DNA from: Bradyrhizobium sp. Ai1a-2
Lineage (GTDB): Bacteria; Pseudomonadota; Alphaproteobacteria; Rhizobiales; Xanthobacteraceae
Assembly: GCF_000426245.1 (NCBI RefSeq)
Contig: NZ_AUEZ01000034.1
Location: forward strand, 1 to 64,000
DNA length: 64,000 nucleotides
Direction of reading: 5' to 3'
This document shows positions 15,849 through 25,116 of this stretch, piece by piece; position 1 is the first letter of the stretch, and the number at the start of each line of letters is the position of its first letter. A program made the position numbers and the translations under genes. The notes beneath the pieces are model-generated. The model was not told where the DNA came from. It worked only from the letters and a program-made list of their open reading frames with translations, and searched no databases.

Positions 15849-17639
15849 ATGCCGATCTACAAAGCCCCAGTCGAAGATGTGAGCTTCCTGCTCAACGACG
15901 TCTTCCAGATCGACCGCTACGACAACCTGCCGGGTTTTACCGATGCGTCGGCTGACGTGCGCGAAGCGATCCTGGGCGAGGCGGCAAAACTTTCCGAAGA
16001 AGTCTTGCAGCCGCTGAATCGTGTCGGCGACCTCGAGGGCTGCAAGCGCCATGACGATGGCTCGGTGACGACGCCGAAGGGTTTCAAGGAAGCCTACAAG
16101 CAGGTGGCCGAAGGTGGCTGGCTCGGACTCTCGGCGCCGACGGAATATGGCGGGCAGGGCCTGCCGGTGACGCTGAGCCAGGCTGTCAACGAATTCCAGA
16201 TCTCGGCCAACATGGCGTTCTCCATGTATGGCGGGCTCACCATGGGCGCGACCGCAGCACTCCTGGTGCACGGCACGGACGAGCAGAAGAAGACCTATGT
16301 TCCGAAGATGGTGGCGGGCGAATGGACCGGCACCATGAACCTCACCGAGCCGCAGTGCGGCACCGATCTCGGCCTGTTGCGCACCAAGGCGGTGAAGCAG
16401 GCCGACGGCAGCTTCAAGATCACGGGCACCAAGATCTTCATCTCGGCCGGCGAGCACGACCTCACCGAGAATATCATCCACCTCGTGCTTGCGCGCATCG
16501 AAGGCGCACCGGCCGGCATCAAGGGCGTCTCGCTGTTCGTGGTGCCGAAAGTCATGGTCAATGCCGATGGCTCGCTCGGGGCACGCAACGGCGTCTCTTG
16601 CGGCTCGATCGAGCACAAGATGGGCATTCACGGCAATTCGACTTGCGTGATGAATTACGACAATGCCACCGGCTGGCTGATCGGGCAGGAAAACAAGGGC
16701 ATGCAGGGCATGTTCGTGATGATGAACGAGGCCCGGCTCGGCGTCGCCGTGCAGGGGCTCGCGCAGTCCGAGGTCGCCTACCAGAACGCCGTGGCTTATG
16801 CGCGCGAGCGCCTGCAGGGCCGCTCGCTGACCGGCGCGAAGGAGCCGAACAAGCCGGCCGACCCGATCATCGTGCATCCCGATGTTCGCCGCACGCTGCT
16901 GACGATCCGCGCCTTCAACGAGGCGGCGCGCGCCATGGTGATCTGGACCGCGCTGAAGAGCGATGTCGCCCACCGCTCCAACGATCCGAAGGACCGCCAG
17001 GAGGCCGACGACCATATGGGCCTGCTGACGCCGGTGCTGAAAGGCGTGCTCACCGACACCGGCTTCGCCAACACCGTGCTGGCGCAGCAGATGTATGGCG
17101 GCCACGGCTATATCGCCGAGCAGGGCATGGAGCAGTTCGTCCGCGACGCGCGCATCTCCATGATCTATGAGGGCGCCAATGGCATCCAGGCGCTCGATCT
17201 CGTCGGCCGCAAGCTGCCGCGCGACGGCGGCCGCGCGGTGATGGCGTTCTTCGGTGAAGTCGGTGCCTACGCCAAGGAACATGGCGCGGACGAAGCCATG
17301 AAGCCGTTCCTGACCCCGCTCTCGGCTGCGCTCGGCCATCTGCAGCAGGCGACCGGCTGGCTGATGCAGAACGCGATGACCAAGCCGGACAACGCCGGCG
17401 CCGCTGCGACCGACTACATGAAATTGTTCGGCATGGTCGCGCTCGGCTACATGTGGGCGCGGATGGCGAAGGTGACGCAGGACAAGATCGCCGCCGGCGG
17501 TGCGACGCCTTACCTCTCGACCAAGCTCGTGACCGGCCGCTTCTTCATGGAGAAGCTGCTGCCGGAGACGGCCGTGCACCTGGCGCGGATCCAGAGCGGC
17601 AGCGTCACCACGATGGAATTGGCGGCGGAGGCGTTCTGA
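15849..17639 (+). CDS. Acyl-CoA dehydrogenase, long (DmdC-type) form
   Basis: 596 residues, the length of the larger acyl-CoA dehydrogenases with an extra C-terminal domain, related to 3-methylmercaptopropionyl-CoA dehydrogenase DmdC. FAD/substrate signatures include MNLTEPQCGTDLGLLRTKA, FISAGEHDLTENI, QMYGGHGYIAEQGMEQ and RDARISMIYEGANGIQALDL, where the glutamate in YEGANG is the usual catalytic-base region. It would oxidise an acyl-CoA to the enoyl-CoA, passing electrons to ETF. The start at 15849 gives the usual MPIYKAPVEDVSFLLND beginning. It is followed by thiolase and FadJ-type genes, forming a compact beta-oxidation cluster. Confidence 0.92.
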   Translation: MPIYKAPVEDVSFLLNDVFQIDRYDNLPGFTDASADVREAILGEAAKLSEEVLQPLNRVGDLEGCKRHDDGSVTTPKGFKEAYKQVAEGGWLGLSAPTEYGGQGLPVTLSQAVNEFQISANMAFSMYGGLTMGATAALLVHGTDEQKKTYVPKMVAGEWTGTMNLTEPQCGTDLGLLRTKAVKQADGSFKITGTKIFISAGEHDLTENIIHLVLARIEGAPAGIKGVSLFVVPKVMVNADGSLGARNGVSCGSIEHKMGIHGNSTCVMNYDNATGWLIGQENKGMQGMFVMMNEARLGVAVQGLAQSEVAYQNAVAYARERLQGRSLTGAKEPNKPADPIIVHPDVRRTLLTIRAFNEAARAMVIWTALKSDVAHRSNDPKDRQEADDHMGLLTPVLKGVLTDTGFANTVLAQQMYGGHGYIAEQGMEQFVRDARISMIYEGANGIQALDLVGRKLPRDGGRAVMAFFGEVGAYAKEHGADEAMKPFLTPLSAALGHLQQATGWLMQNAMTKPDNAGAAATDYMKLFGMVALGYMWARMAKVTQDKIAAGGATPYLSTKLVTGRFFMEKLLPETAVHLARIQSGSVTTMELAAEAF

Positions 17640-17714
17640 ACAAACTTCCGTGGCCCGCTCGCGACTTCCGCCGGTTCGGCTATAATATTATGATCCTCAT
17701 GTAAGGAGGGCGTC

Positions 17715-18923
17715 ATGCCTGAGGCATATATCTACGATCACGTTCGCACCCCGCGCGGCCGCGGCAAGCCCGACGGCGCGTTGCACGAAGTCACCGCGCT
17801 GGCGCTCGCCACCGTGCCGCTGAAGGCGCTGAAGGAACGCAACAACATTGCCGAAGACGTCGTCGACGACGTCGTGCTCGGCATCGTCGATCCCGTCGGC
17901 GAGGCCGGCTCCGACATGGCCCGCTTTGCCGCTCTGAAGTCCGGCCTCGGCGAGAAGGTGCCGGGCGTGCAGATCAGCCGCTTCTGCGCTTCCGGCCTCG
18001 ATGCCGTGAATTTTGCCGCGGCCCAGATCATGAGCGGGCAGCATGAACTCGTGATCGGCGGCGGCGCCGAGTCCATGAGCCGCGTCGGCATCGGGGCGTC
18101 CGGCGGCGCCTGGCCGATGGACCCCTCGATGGCGGTGCCGGCCTATTTCATGCCGCAGGGCGTCTCGGCCGACCTGATCGCGACCAAATACGGCTTCTCC
18201 CGCGACGACGTCGACGCCTACGCGGTGCAGAGCCAGCAGCGCGCGGCGAAGGCCTGGGACGAGGGCCGCTTCAACAAATCGGTCGTGCCGGTGAAGGACG
18301 TCAACGGCCTTACCATCCTCGCCAAGGACGAGCATATGCGGCCCACGACGACGATGCAGTCGCTGGCGCAGCTCCAGCCGTCGTTCGCGGCGATGGCTGC
18401 GATGGCGGGTTTCGACGCGGTGGCGGTGCAGTCGCATCCGGAAATCGAGAAGGTCAACTACGTGCACCACGCCGGCAATTCCTCCGGGATTGTCGACGGC
18501 GCCGGCGCTGTGCTGCTCGGAAGCAAGGAAGCAGGCGCGAAGCTCGGCCGGAAGCCGCGGGCAAAGATCCGCGCCTTTGCCAATATCGGCTCGGAGCCCG
18601 CGATGATGCTGACCGGTCCGGTCGACGTCACCGAAAAGCTGTTCGCCCGCTCCGGCATGAAGAAGTCGGATATCGATCTGTTCGAGCTGAACGAAGCCTT
18701 CGCCTCGGTGGTGCTGCGCTACATCCAGGCCTTCGACATCGACAACGCCAAGATCAACGTCAATGGCGGCGCGATCGCGCTCGGCCATCCGCTTGGCGCG
18801 ACCGGCGCGATGATCCTCGGCACCGTGCTCGACGAGCTCGAGCGCACCGACAAGTCGACCGCGCTGGTAACGCTGTGCATCGGCGGCGGCATGGGCACCG
18901 CGACGATCATCGAGCGGGTTTAA
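17715..18923 (+). CDS. Acetyl-CoA C-acyltransferase (thiolase)
   Basis: 402 residues, the usual thiolase length. The active-site Cys91 is in RFCASGLDAVNFAA, the catalytic His is in GGAIALGHPLGATG, and the second Cys is in TLCIGGGMGTA near the C-terminus. It cleaves 3-ketoacyl-CoA to acetyl-CoA and a shortened acyl-CoA, the last step of beta-oxidation. GGAGGG lies a few bases ahead of the ATG. It follows the acyl-CoA dehydrogenase by 75 bases and precedes the FadJ-type gene, with repeat C between them. Confidence 0.94.
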   Translation: MPEAYIYDHVRTPRGRGKPDGALHEVTALALATVPLKALKERNNIAEDVVDDVVLGIVDPVGEAGSDMARFAALKSGLGEKVPGVQISRFCASGLDAVNFAAAQIMSGQHELVIGGGAESMSRVGIGASGGAWPMDPSMAVPAYFMPQGVSADLIATKYGFSRDDVDAYAVQSQQRAAKAWDEGRFNKSVVPVKDVNGLTILAKDEHMRPTTTMQSLAQLQPSFAAMAAMAGFDAVAVQSHPEIEKVNYVHHAGNSSGIVDGAGAVLLGSKEAGAKLGRKPRAKIRAFANIGSEPAMMLTGPVDVTEKLFARSGMKKSDIDLFELNEAFASVVLRYIQAFDIDNAKINVNGGAIALGHPLGATGAMILGTVLDELERTDKSTALVTLCIGGGMGTATIIERV

Positions 18924-18927
18924 CTGC

Positions 18928-19010
18928 CGTAGGGTGGGTTAGCCGAAGGCGTAACCCACCATGCCACGGCGAGAGAAGCGGTGGGTTACGCTTCGCTAAC
19001 CCACCCTACG
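18928..19010. repeat. Palindromic repeat, family C (copy 2)
   Basis: Arms gtagggtgggtta and taacccaccctac with inner arms gcgtaacccacc and ggtgggttacgc. It sits between the thiolase and fadJ-type genes and could shape the operon transcript. Confidence 0.92.
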
Positions 19011-19065
19011 AGATCAGAGCCAACCGCCAGCGCCTTACCGGCAGCCGGCACCGAGGGAGCACCAC

Positions 19066-21291
19066 ATGGCCTTCAAGAATTTCAAATTCGAAAGCGACGC
19101 CGACGGCATTGCGCTCGTCACCTGGGACATTCCGGGACGTTCGATGAACGTGCTGGACGAGACCTCGATCCTCGAGCTCGAGGAGATCGTCAAGCAGACC
19201 ACGGCGGATGCAGCGATCAAGGGCGTCGTCATCACCTCGAGCAAGGAGGCGTTCTGCGCCGGCGCCGACCTCTCGATGCTCGAGGGCATGAGCCACACTT
19301 ATGTACAGCTCTTGCAGGAGCAGGGCGAGGTCGCGGCCAACCAGGTGCTGTTCGAGCAGAGCCGCCGTTTCTCGCAAGCGTTCCGTTCGATCGAGACCTC
19401 CGGCAAGCCGTGGGTCGCCGCGATCAATGGGCTCGCGCTCGGCGGCGGCTTCGAGATCACGCTGTCCTGCCATTATCGCGTCGCCGCGGAGAATCCGAAG
19501 ACCCGGCTGGGCCTGCCCGAGATCAAGGTCGGCCTGTTCCCCGGCGCCGGCGGCACCCAGCGCGTGCCGCGCATTGTGCCGCCGCAGGATGCGATGCAAC
19601 TCCTGTTGAAGGGCGAGGCAGTCAACCTTGCCAGAGCCAAACAGCTCAACCTGATCCACGCGATCGTGCCGCCTGGCGAACTGATCAAGGCGGCGAAGGA
19701 CTGGATCAAGGGCGGCGGCAAGGCGGTCGCGCCATGGGACGAGAAGGGCTTCAAGCTGCCCGGCGGCCCCGTCTTCTCGAAGATGGGCATGCAGATGTTC
19801 CCGGCGGGCAATGCGATCTACCGCCGCGAGACCTATGACAATTATCCGGCGGCGCGCGCCATCATGAGCTGCGTCTACGAAGGCCTGCAGTTGCCGATCG
19901 ACGCCGCGCTGCGCGTCGAGTCCCGCTACTTCACGCAAGTGCTGCGCTCCAAGGAAGCGGCAGCGATGATCCGCTCGCTGTTCCTGTCGATGCAGGAACT
20001 GAACAAGGGCGCCCGCCGTCCCGCGGGCGTGCCGCCGACCAAGGTGAAGAAGCTCGCCATCATCGGCGCCGGCTTCATGGGCGCCAGCGTCGGCTACGTC
20101 TCGGCCAAGGCCGGCATCGATGTCGTGCTTGTTGACCGCGACCAGGAGAGCGCCGACAAGGGCAAGGCGCACGCCAAGAGCGTGATCGACGGCCTGATCG
20201 CGAAGGGCCGGGCGAAGGAGGCTGAGCGCGATGCGCTGCTGTCGCGCATTACCGCGACCGCCGACTACAACGTGTTGAAGGACTGCGACCTCGTCATCGA
20301 GGCGGTGTTCGAGGATCGCAAGGTGAAGGCGGACACCTATGCCAAGGCGCAGCCCCTGCTCAAGGCTGATGCGGTCTTCGCTTCCAACACCTCGACACTG
20401 CCGATCAATTCGCTGGCCGAGGAATTCAAGGACCAGGGCAAGTTCATCGGTATCCATTTCTTCTCGCCGGTCGAGAAAATGATGCTGGTCGAGATCATCC
20501 TCGGCAAGAACACCGGCGACGTCGCGCTTGCCACGGCGCTGGACTATGTCCGTGCCATCGGCAAGACGCCGATCGTGGTCAATGACTCCCGCGGCTTCTT
20601 CGCCAACCGTTGCGTGATGCGCTACATCGCGGAAGGCAACGAGATGTTCCTGGAGGGCGTACCGCCGGCGATGATCGAGAACACGGCCAAGATGGCCGGC
20701 ATGCCGGTCGGGCCGCTGTCGCTGTCGGACGAGGTCGCGCTCGACCTCGGCCTGAAGATCATGAAGGCGACCGAAGCCGATCTCGGCCCCAACGCCATCA
20801 ACCAGGATCACAAGAAGCTGATGGTCGAGCTGGTCGAGAAACAGGGCCGCTTCGGCCGCAAGAACGCCAAGGGCTTCTACGACTATCCGGAGAAGGGCAA
20901 GGGCCAGAAGAGTCTGTGGCCTGGGCTCGCCGAGCTACAGCCGAAGCACCTCGACCCGGATGCTCTTGATGTCGAGGAATTGAAGCAGCGCTTCCTGGTG
21001 GTGCAGGCGGTCGAGGCCGCGCGCACGGTGGAGGATCACGTCATCACCGACGTGCGCGAGGCCGATGTCGGCTCGATCCTGGGGTTCGGCTTCGCGCCGT
21101 TCACCGGCGGCACGCTGTCCTATATCGACTTCATGGGCACGAAGAAGTTCGTTGAGCTCTGCCACAAATTCGAGGCCAGATACGGCTCCCGCTTCACCCC
21201 GCCGAAGCTCCTGGTCGAGATGGCGGCCAAGGGCGAGACCTTCTACGGTCGCTTCCCACCGAAGAAGCCGGTCGCGGAAGCCGCGGAGTAG
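19066..21291 (+). CDS. fadJ: Bifunctional enoyl-CoA hydratase / 3-hydroxyacyl-CoA dehydrogenase
   Basis: 741 residues. The N-terminal half is a crotonase domain with oxyanion-hole signatures INGLALGGGFEITLSCHYR and LPEIKVGLFPGAGGTQRVP. From about 325 follows an NAD-binding Rossmann fold (IIGAGFMGASVGYVSAKAG) and the 3-hydroxyacyl-CoA dehydrogenase C-terminal domains, with IHFFSPVEKMMLVEII and GFFANRCVMRY. It performs the hydration and NAD-dependent oxidation steps between the neighbouring acyl-CoA dehydrogenase and thiolase, so the three genes cover a complete cycle. FadB and FadJ types cannot be separated firmly from sequence alone. Confidence 0.92.
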   Translation: MAFKNFKFESDADGIALVTWDIPGRSMNVLDETSILELEEIVKQTTADAAIKGVVITSSKEAFCAGADLSMLEGMSHTYVQLLQEQGEVAANQVLFEQSRRFSQAFRSIETSGKPWVAAINGLALGGGFEITLSCHYRVAAENPKTRLGLPEIKVGLFPGAGGTQRVPRIVPPQDAMQLLLKGEAVNLARAKQLNLIHAIVPPGELIKAAKDWIKGGGKAVAPWDEKGFKLPGGPVFSKMGMQMFPAGNAIYRRETYDNYPAARAIMSCVYEGLQLPIDAALRVESRYFTQVLRSKEAAAMIRSLFLSMQELNKGARRPAGVPPTKVKKLAIIGAGFMGASVGYVSAKAGIDVVLVDRDQESADKGKAHAKSVIDGLIAKGRAKEAERDALLSRITATADYNVLKDCDLVIEAVFEDRKVKADTYAKAQPLLKADAVFASNTSTLPINSLAEEFKDQGKFIGIHFFSPVEKMMLVEIILGKNTGDVALATALDYVRAIGKTPIVVNDSRGFFANRCVMRYIAEGNEMFLEGVPPAMIENTAKMAGMPVGPLSLSDEVALDLGLKIMKATEADLGPNAINQDHKKLMVELVEKQGRFGRKNAKGFYDYPEKGKGQKSLWPGLAELQPKHLDPDALDVEELKQRFLVVQAVEAARTVEDHVITDVREADVGSILGFGFAPFTGGTLSYIDFMGTKKFVELCHKFEARYGSRFTPPKLLVEMAAKGETFYGRFPPKKPVAEAAE

Positions 21292-21304
21292 GGGCCGCGT
21301 CTTC

Positions 21305-21427
21305 ACCTCCCCTTGAAAGGGGAGGTCGGTTTGCGCAACGCGCAAACCGGGTGGGGATCCTGCCGCCACGTATACCTGCGCCCGGGGCTGACCCCCATCC
21401 CGACCTTCCCCCTTTCAGGGGGAAGGA
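21305..21427. repeat. Palindromic repeat, family G (copy 2)
   Basis: Hairpin cctccccttgaaaggggagg, then gtcggtttgcgcaacgcgca and gggtgggg, and at the other end cccccatcccgacc plus hairpin ccttccccctttcaggggga. This is the same plan as the copy inside the helicase gene. It lies between the converging fadJ-type and GST genes. Confidence 0.88.
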
Positions 21428-21437
21428 GAAGTGGGGC

Positions 21438-22052
21438 TCATGCCGCCTTCAGCAGCCCTTCCTTGGTCAGCGCTTCCTGCACTTTCGGCCGGGCGGCGAC
21501 GCGCGCCTTGTAGGCGGTGAGATTGGGCAGGCCCGACAGGTCGAACTTCATCCGGTCGGCCCAGGTCAGCATCGTGAACAGGTAGCCGTCGGCGACGGTG
21601 AACTGGCTGCCGAGCAGGTAGTCGCGTCCGGCGAGCTGGCTGTCGATATATTTGAACTTGCCCATCAGGCGGTCCTTGAAGAACGCCTTGGTGTCATCGG
21701 ACGGGACCGGCGCGAACATCGGGCTGAAATTCTTGTGAAGCTCGGTGGTAATGAAGTTGAGCCATTCGAGCAGTTTGTAACGTTCGGCGCTGCCCGGGGC
21801 CGGCGCCAGGTTCGTGCCCGCGGCCTTGTCGGCGATCATCTGCACGATGACCGGCCCCTCGGTAACCAGTTCGCCCGAATCGAGCCTTAGCGCCGGGACC
21901 TGGCCCTTCGGGTTTACTTGCAGGAAATCGTCACCATTTTCGAGTTTCTTGGCGCGCACATCGACCCTGACCAGCTCGTAGGGCAGGCCGGCTTCCAGGA
22001 GGGCGATATGGGGCGACAGCGAGCAGGCGCCGGGCGAATAATACAATTTCAT
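21438..22052 (-). CDS. gst: Beta-class glutathione S-transferase
   Basis: 204 residues beginning MKLYYSPGACSLSPHIALLE; Cys10 is the catalytic cysteine of bacterial beta-class GSTs. The thioredoxin-like N-domain includes NPKGQVPALRLDSGELVTEG (cis-Pro and glutathione gamma-glutamyl contacts), followed by the all-helical C-domain with QFTVADGYLFTMLTWAD. It conjugates or reduces electrophiles with glutathione in the cytoplasm. It is divergent from a MarR regulator across a palindromic site, suggesting induction by a toxic compound. The frame is open upstream to 22475, but the ATG at 22052 has GAGGAG nearby and the family N-terminus. Confidence 0.93.
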   Translation of the reverse strand: MKLYYSPGACSLSPHIALLEAGLPYELVRVDVRAKKLENGDDFLQVNPKGQVPALRLDSGELVTEGPVIVQMIADKAAGTNLAPAPGSAERYKLLEWLNFITTELHKNFSPMFAPVPSDDTKAFFKDRLMGKFKYIDSQLAGRDYLLGSQFTVADGYLFTMLTWADRMKFDLSGLPNLTAYKARVAARPKVQEALTKEGLLKAA

Positions 22053-22113
22053 CAGAGCTCTCCTCTCGAATTGTTGGCCTTTTTGTTGTTGGCCTTCGGC
22101 GTCGGACCGACTA

Positions 22114-22154
22114 AATGCACATGCATGATTAGTCAAGATTGATGCAGGTGCATT
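22114..22154. promoter_or_regulatory. Nested dyad between gst and marR, probable MarR operator
   Basis: Outer arms aatgcac (22114-22120) and gtgcatt (22148-22154) and inner arms tgcat (22122-22126) and atgca (22142-22146) share the centre 22134. It lies 62 bases upstream of the gst ATG and 41 bases upstream of the marR ATG, well placed to repress both. Confidence 0.62.
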
Positions 22155-22194
22155 CAGTACGGTACACTTCGTGCCGACGAAGACGGACCAGGCC

Positions 22195-22683
22195 ATGAAA
22201 CGCAAACCATCGACCGAGGCGACCGCCGCCTGGATCCGCCTGATGCGGGTGCAGAGCCGGGTGCTCGACGCCGTCGAACAGGACCTGAAGAAGGCCGGCT
22301 TTCCGCCGCTCGCCTGGTACGATGCCCTGCTCGAACTGTCGCGCGCGCCCTCGGGCGAGCTGCGGCCGGTGGAGTTGGAGCGGCAGATGCTGCTGCCGCA
22401 ATATTCGACGTCGCGGCTGATCGACCGCCTGGTGGACGAGGGGCTGGCGGCCCGGCGCGAATGCAAGGTCGACAAGCGCGGCCAGTTCGTCGAGATTACC
22501 GAGACGGGACGCGAATTGCAGAAGCGGATGTGGGGCGCCTATTCCGCGGCGATCGAGAAGCATGTCGGGTCGAAATTGTCTGACACCGACGCGGTCAAGC
22601 TCTGCGCGCTCCTGGACCGGCTGGGATGTTCCTGCAGCGACGCCAAGTCGCCTGCGATAAGAGACGGCGTGACAGCCCGATGA
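22195..22683 (+). CDS. MarR-family transcriptional regulator
   Basis: 162 residues. The winged-helix region includes AWYDALLELSRAPSGELRPV, then QMLLPQYSTSRLIDRLVDEG and the wing RRECKVDKRGQFVEITETG. MarR proteins are dimers that release DNA when bound by phenolic or electrophilic ligands. It is divergent from gst across the palindrome at 22114-22154. ATG 22195 is chosen; GTG at 22171 is in frame and would add eight residues. A Cys pair near the C-terminus (GCSCSD) is worth noting as a possible redox element. Confidence 0.88.
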   Translation: MKRKPSTEATAAWIRLMRVQSRVLDAVEQDLKKAGFPPLAWYDALLELSRAPSGELRPVELERQMLLPQYSTSRLIDRLVDEGLAARRECKVDKRGQFVEITETGRELQKRMWGAYSAAIEKHVGSKLSDTDAVKLCALLDRLGCSCSDAKSPAIRDGVTAR

Positions 22684-22779
22684 TATCATTGTTGCCACCA
22701 GCATTCGCGGGCCGCCTGGTTCGCGGATGCCCCTGCCACCGCGCGCATTCGATCGAAGCGCTTCAGTATCGGAATTCGT

Positions 22780-24150
22780 ATGGCGCGTGACCAGATCGAT
22801 ATGACGCCACTCCAATCGCGCGACGAACTGGTCGCGTGGCTCGAGGCGGGCGTGAAGGATCCTTCCGATTTCCGGATCGGGACCGAGCACGAGAAGACGC
22901 CGTTCACACTGCAGGGCCATCAGCCCGTGCCGTATGAAGGCGCGCGCGGCATCGGGGCGCTGCTCGATGGCATGAAGCTCCTGCTCGGCTGGGAGCCGAT
23001 CATGGAGCGCGGCAACATCATCGGCCTCTACGACGTCACCGGGGGCGGCGCGATTTCGCTCGAGCCGGGCGGCCAGTTCGAATTGTCGGGCGCGCCGGTC
23101 GAGACCGTGCATCAGACCCAGGGCGAGCTGATGGCGCATCTCGCGCAGGTGCGTGAGATCGCAACCCCGCTCGGCATCGGCTTTCTCGGCCTCGGCATGA
23201 CGCCGTCCTGGTCGCGGGCAGAGATCCCGGTGATGCCCAAGGGCCGCTACAAGATCATGACCGGCTACATGCCGAAGGTCGGCAAGTACGGCATCGACAT
23301 GATGTACCGCACCTGCACGGTGCAGACCAATCTCGACTTCTCCTCCGAAGCCGACATGGTCAAGAAGCTGCGGGTGTCGCTCGCCCTGCAGCCGATCGCG
23401 ACGGCGCTGTTCGCCAACTCGCCGTTCACGGAAGGCAAGCCCAACGGTTTCCTATCATTCCGGTCCGAGATCTGGCGCGACACCGACAATGCGCGCTCCG
23501 GCATGCTGCCATGGGCGTTCGAGGACGGCATGGGGTTCGAGCGCTGGGTCGATTATGCCCTCGACGTTCCCATGTATTTCGTCAAGCGCGGCGATGAGTA
23601 TCTCGACGTCTCCGGCACCTCGTTCCGCGATTTCTTCGAGGGCAAGAATCCGGCATTGCCCGGCGAGCGGCCGACCCTGTCGGACTGGGCCAATCATCTC
23701 TCGACGATCTTTCCGGAGGTGCGGCTCAAGCGCTATCTGGAAATGCGCGGCGCCGATGGCGCGCCATGGGGACGGCTGCCGGCATTGCCGGCATTCTGGG
23801 TCGGGCTGCTTTACGACAACGACACGCTCGATGCCGCCTGGGATCTGGTCCGGAACTGGACCGCGCGCGAGCGGCAGGCGTTGCGCGACGACGTGCCGCG
23901 CCATGGCTTCAAGGCGCGGATCAAGGACCGCTATCTGTTCGAGATCGCGAAAGAGTGTCTTAAACTTTCGCATGCCGGGTTGCGGCGGCGTAATCGTATC
24001 GACCATATCGGCCGCGACGAGAGCCGCTATCTCGAGCCGCTGGAGCGGATCATCGATTGTGGCCGGACGCCGGCGGAAGAGCTGCTCGACAAGTTCAACG
24101 GCGCCTGGAATAGCTCCGTCGAACCGGCCTATGACGAGTGTGCGTTCTGA
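22780..24150 (+). CDS. gshA: Glutamate-cysteine ligase, plant/alphaproteobacterial type
   Basis: 456 residues, matching the plant-type glutamate-cysteine ligase rather than the E. coli type. Landmarks: RIGTEHEKTPF (ATP/metal site), GGGAISLEPGGQFELSGAP, MTGYMPKVGKYGIDMMYRTC and TVQTNLDFSSEADM. It catalyses the ATP-dependent joining of glutamate and cysteine, the first step of glutathione synthesis. It follows marR and gst, so the stretch concerns glutathione chemistry. No strong Shine-Dalgarno is seen, but the start MARDQIDMTPL is the usual one. Confidence 0.94.
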   Translation: MARDQIDMTPLQSRDELVAWLEAGVKDPSDFRIGTEHEKTPFTLQGHQPVPYEGARGIGALLDGMKLLLGWEPIMERGNIIGLYDVTGGGAISLEPGGQFELSGAPVETVHQTQGELMAHLAQVREIATPLGIGFLGLGMTPSWSRAEIPVMPKGRYKIMTGYMPKVGKYGIDMMYRTCTVQTNLDFSSEADMVKKLRVSLALQPIATALFANSPFTEGKPNGFLSFRSEIWRDTDNARSGMLPWAFEDGMGFERWVDYALDVPMYFVKRGDEYLDVSGTSFRDFFEGKNPALPGERPTLSDWANHLSTIFPEVRLKRYLEMRGADGAPWGRLPALPAFWVGLLYDNDTLDAAWDLVRNWTARERQALRDDVPRHGFKARIKDRYLFEIAKECLKLSHAGLRRRNRIDHIGRDESRYLEPLERIIDCGRTPAEELLDKFNGAWNSSVEPAYDECAF

Positions 24151-24251
24151 AGCGTTTTCGAGCGAAGTGGATTGCCGGTTCGCGTGAAGAAAACGCGTCA
24201 AACCAGGAATCTGGAGCATCGGTTCTGATTCAATCGGAACCGAAGCTCCAG
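24151..24251. repeat. Dispersed repeat, family E (copy 1)
   Basis: Begins agcgttttcgagcgaagtgg and includes gttcgcgtgaagaaaacgcg and a hairpin around ggttctgattcaatcggaacc. A reversed copy is at 42462-42556 and a short part at 63436-63474. The rest of 24252-24446 shows no gene. Confidence 0.8.
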
Positions 24252-24446
24252 CGCCATCGTGCCCTATCCGCTTGTTTTTGATGCATCTTCTTTGCGTGCG
24301 TGGCGTTCACGCCACACGTGGGCGGTTGGTCAGAACGCTGGTGTGCCAGCTTGCCGCATTTTTGAGCCGTTCATCCGGCGTACAGGTTGGCGGCGCTCAA
24401 ATGACCGCCCGCGGTGAGCGCGGGGGGACAGTCGAAAGCGTTGGAT

Positions 24447-25001
24447 ATGAGAATTGGCCGCCACTTCTGGGCGAGTGTAGTGACGTTCGCCTTGTTGGCG
24501 GTCGTGGCGACGTCACGGCCAGCGCTGGCGCAGGTCAACTTCGATCGCCCCGGCGGAGACTACGTGAGCTCGCCCGTTGCCTCGGGCGACCCCGCCGATT
24601 GCGCGCTGGTCTGCGAGCGCGATCGTCGCTGCCGCGCCTGGAGCTTCAACTATCCGACTGACATCACCACCGGCGCGATATGCTGGCTCAAGAATTCGGT
24701 GCCCTCGCGCGTCCAGAATAATTGCTGCGTCACCGGCGTGCGCGGCGCTGGGGTCGTCGAGCCGCGCAACGGCACGGTCGAGACCTCGATCGATCGTCTG
24801 GGCGGCGACTACAAGAATTTCGAATTGAAGGCAGGCGAAGGCGACGAGATCTGCAAGGCCGCCTGCGCGGCCGACAACAAATGCCGCGCCTGGACCTATG
24901 CGCGTCCCGGCTATGCCGGCCGCGAGCCGCATTGCTTCCTGAAGAAGGAAATCAAGCCGCCACGGCGCAAGGCGGGATTCAGCTCAGGCGTGGTGCGGTA
25001 G
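24447..25001 (+). CDS. Secreted PAN/Apple-domain protein
   Basis: 184 residues: signal peptide (MRIGRHFWASVVTFALLAVV, cleavage after RPALA), then two PAN/Apple-like modules. Each begins FDRPGGDYVS or IDRLGGDYKN and carries a CALVCERDRRCRAWSF- or CKAACAADNKCRAWTY-type cysteine motif and a later Cys near CWLKN or CFLKK. PAN domains bind carbohydrate or protein; the target is unknown. ATG 24447 is preferred over the in-frame GTG at 24414 because it gives a proper signal peptide. It appears to be monocistronic. Confidence 0.85.
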   Translation: MRIGRHFWASVVTFALLAVVATSRPALAQVNFDRPGGDYVSSPVASGDPADCALVCERDRRCRAWSFNYPTDITTGAICWLKNSVPSRVQNNCCVTGVRGAGVVEPRNGTVETSIDRLGGDYKNFELKAGEGDEICKAACAADNKCRAWTYARPGYAGREPHCFLKKEIKPPRRKAGFSSGVVR

Positions 25002-25021
25002 CAGGTGCGCGCGACCCCCGC

Positions 25022-25106
25022 CGTCATTGCGAGCGAAGCGAAGCAATCCATGTCTCCGCGTGTCGAGACATGGATTGCTTCGTCGCTGTCGCTCCTCGCA
25101 ATGACG
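25022..25106. repeat. REP-like palindrome, family A (copy 2)
   Basis: Left arm cgtcattgcgagcgaagcg, then aagcaatccatg; right arm catggattgcttcg and ending cgcaatgacg. It lies between the converging PAN and nucleotidyltransferase genes, where it can end transcripts from both sides. Confidence 0.9.
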
Positions 25107-25116
25107 GGTGGCGTCA

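Noticed and set aside
15780..17579. Minus-strand open frame of 599 codons opposite the acyl-CoA dehydrogenase
   Set aside because: Composition is His/Arg/Asp-rich antisense of a real gene; no domain features.
19006..20811. Minus-strand open frame of 601 codons opposite the FadJ-type gene
   Set aside because: Antisense shadow; the plus strand has complete crotonase and dehydrogenase signatures.
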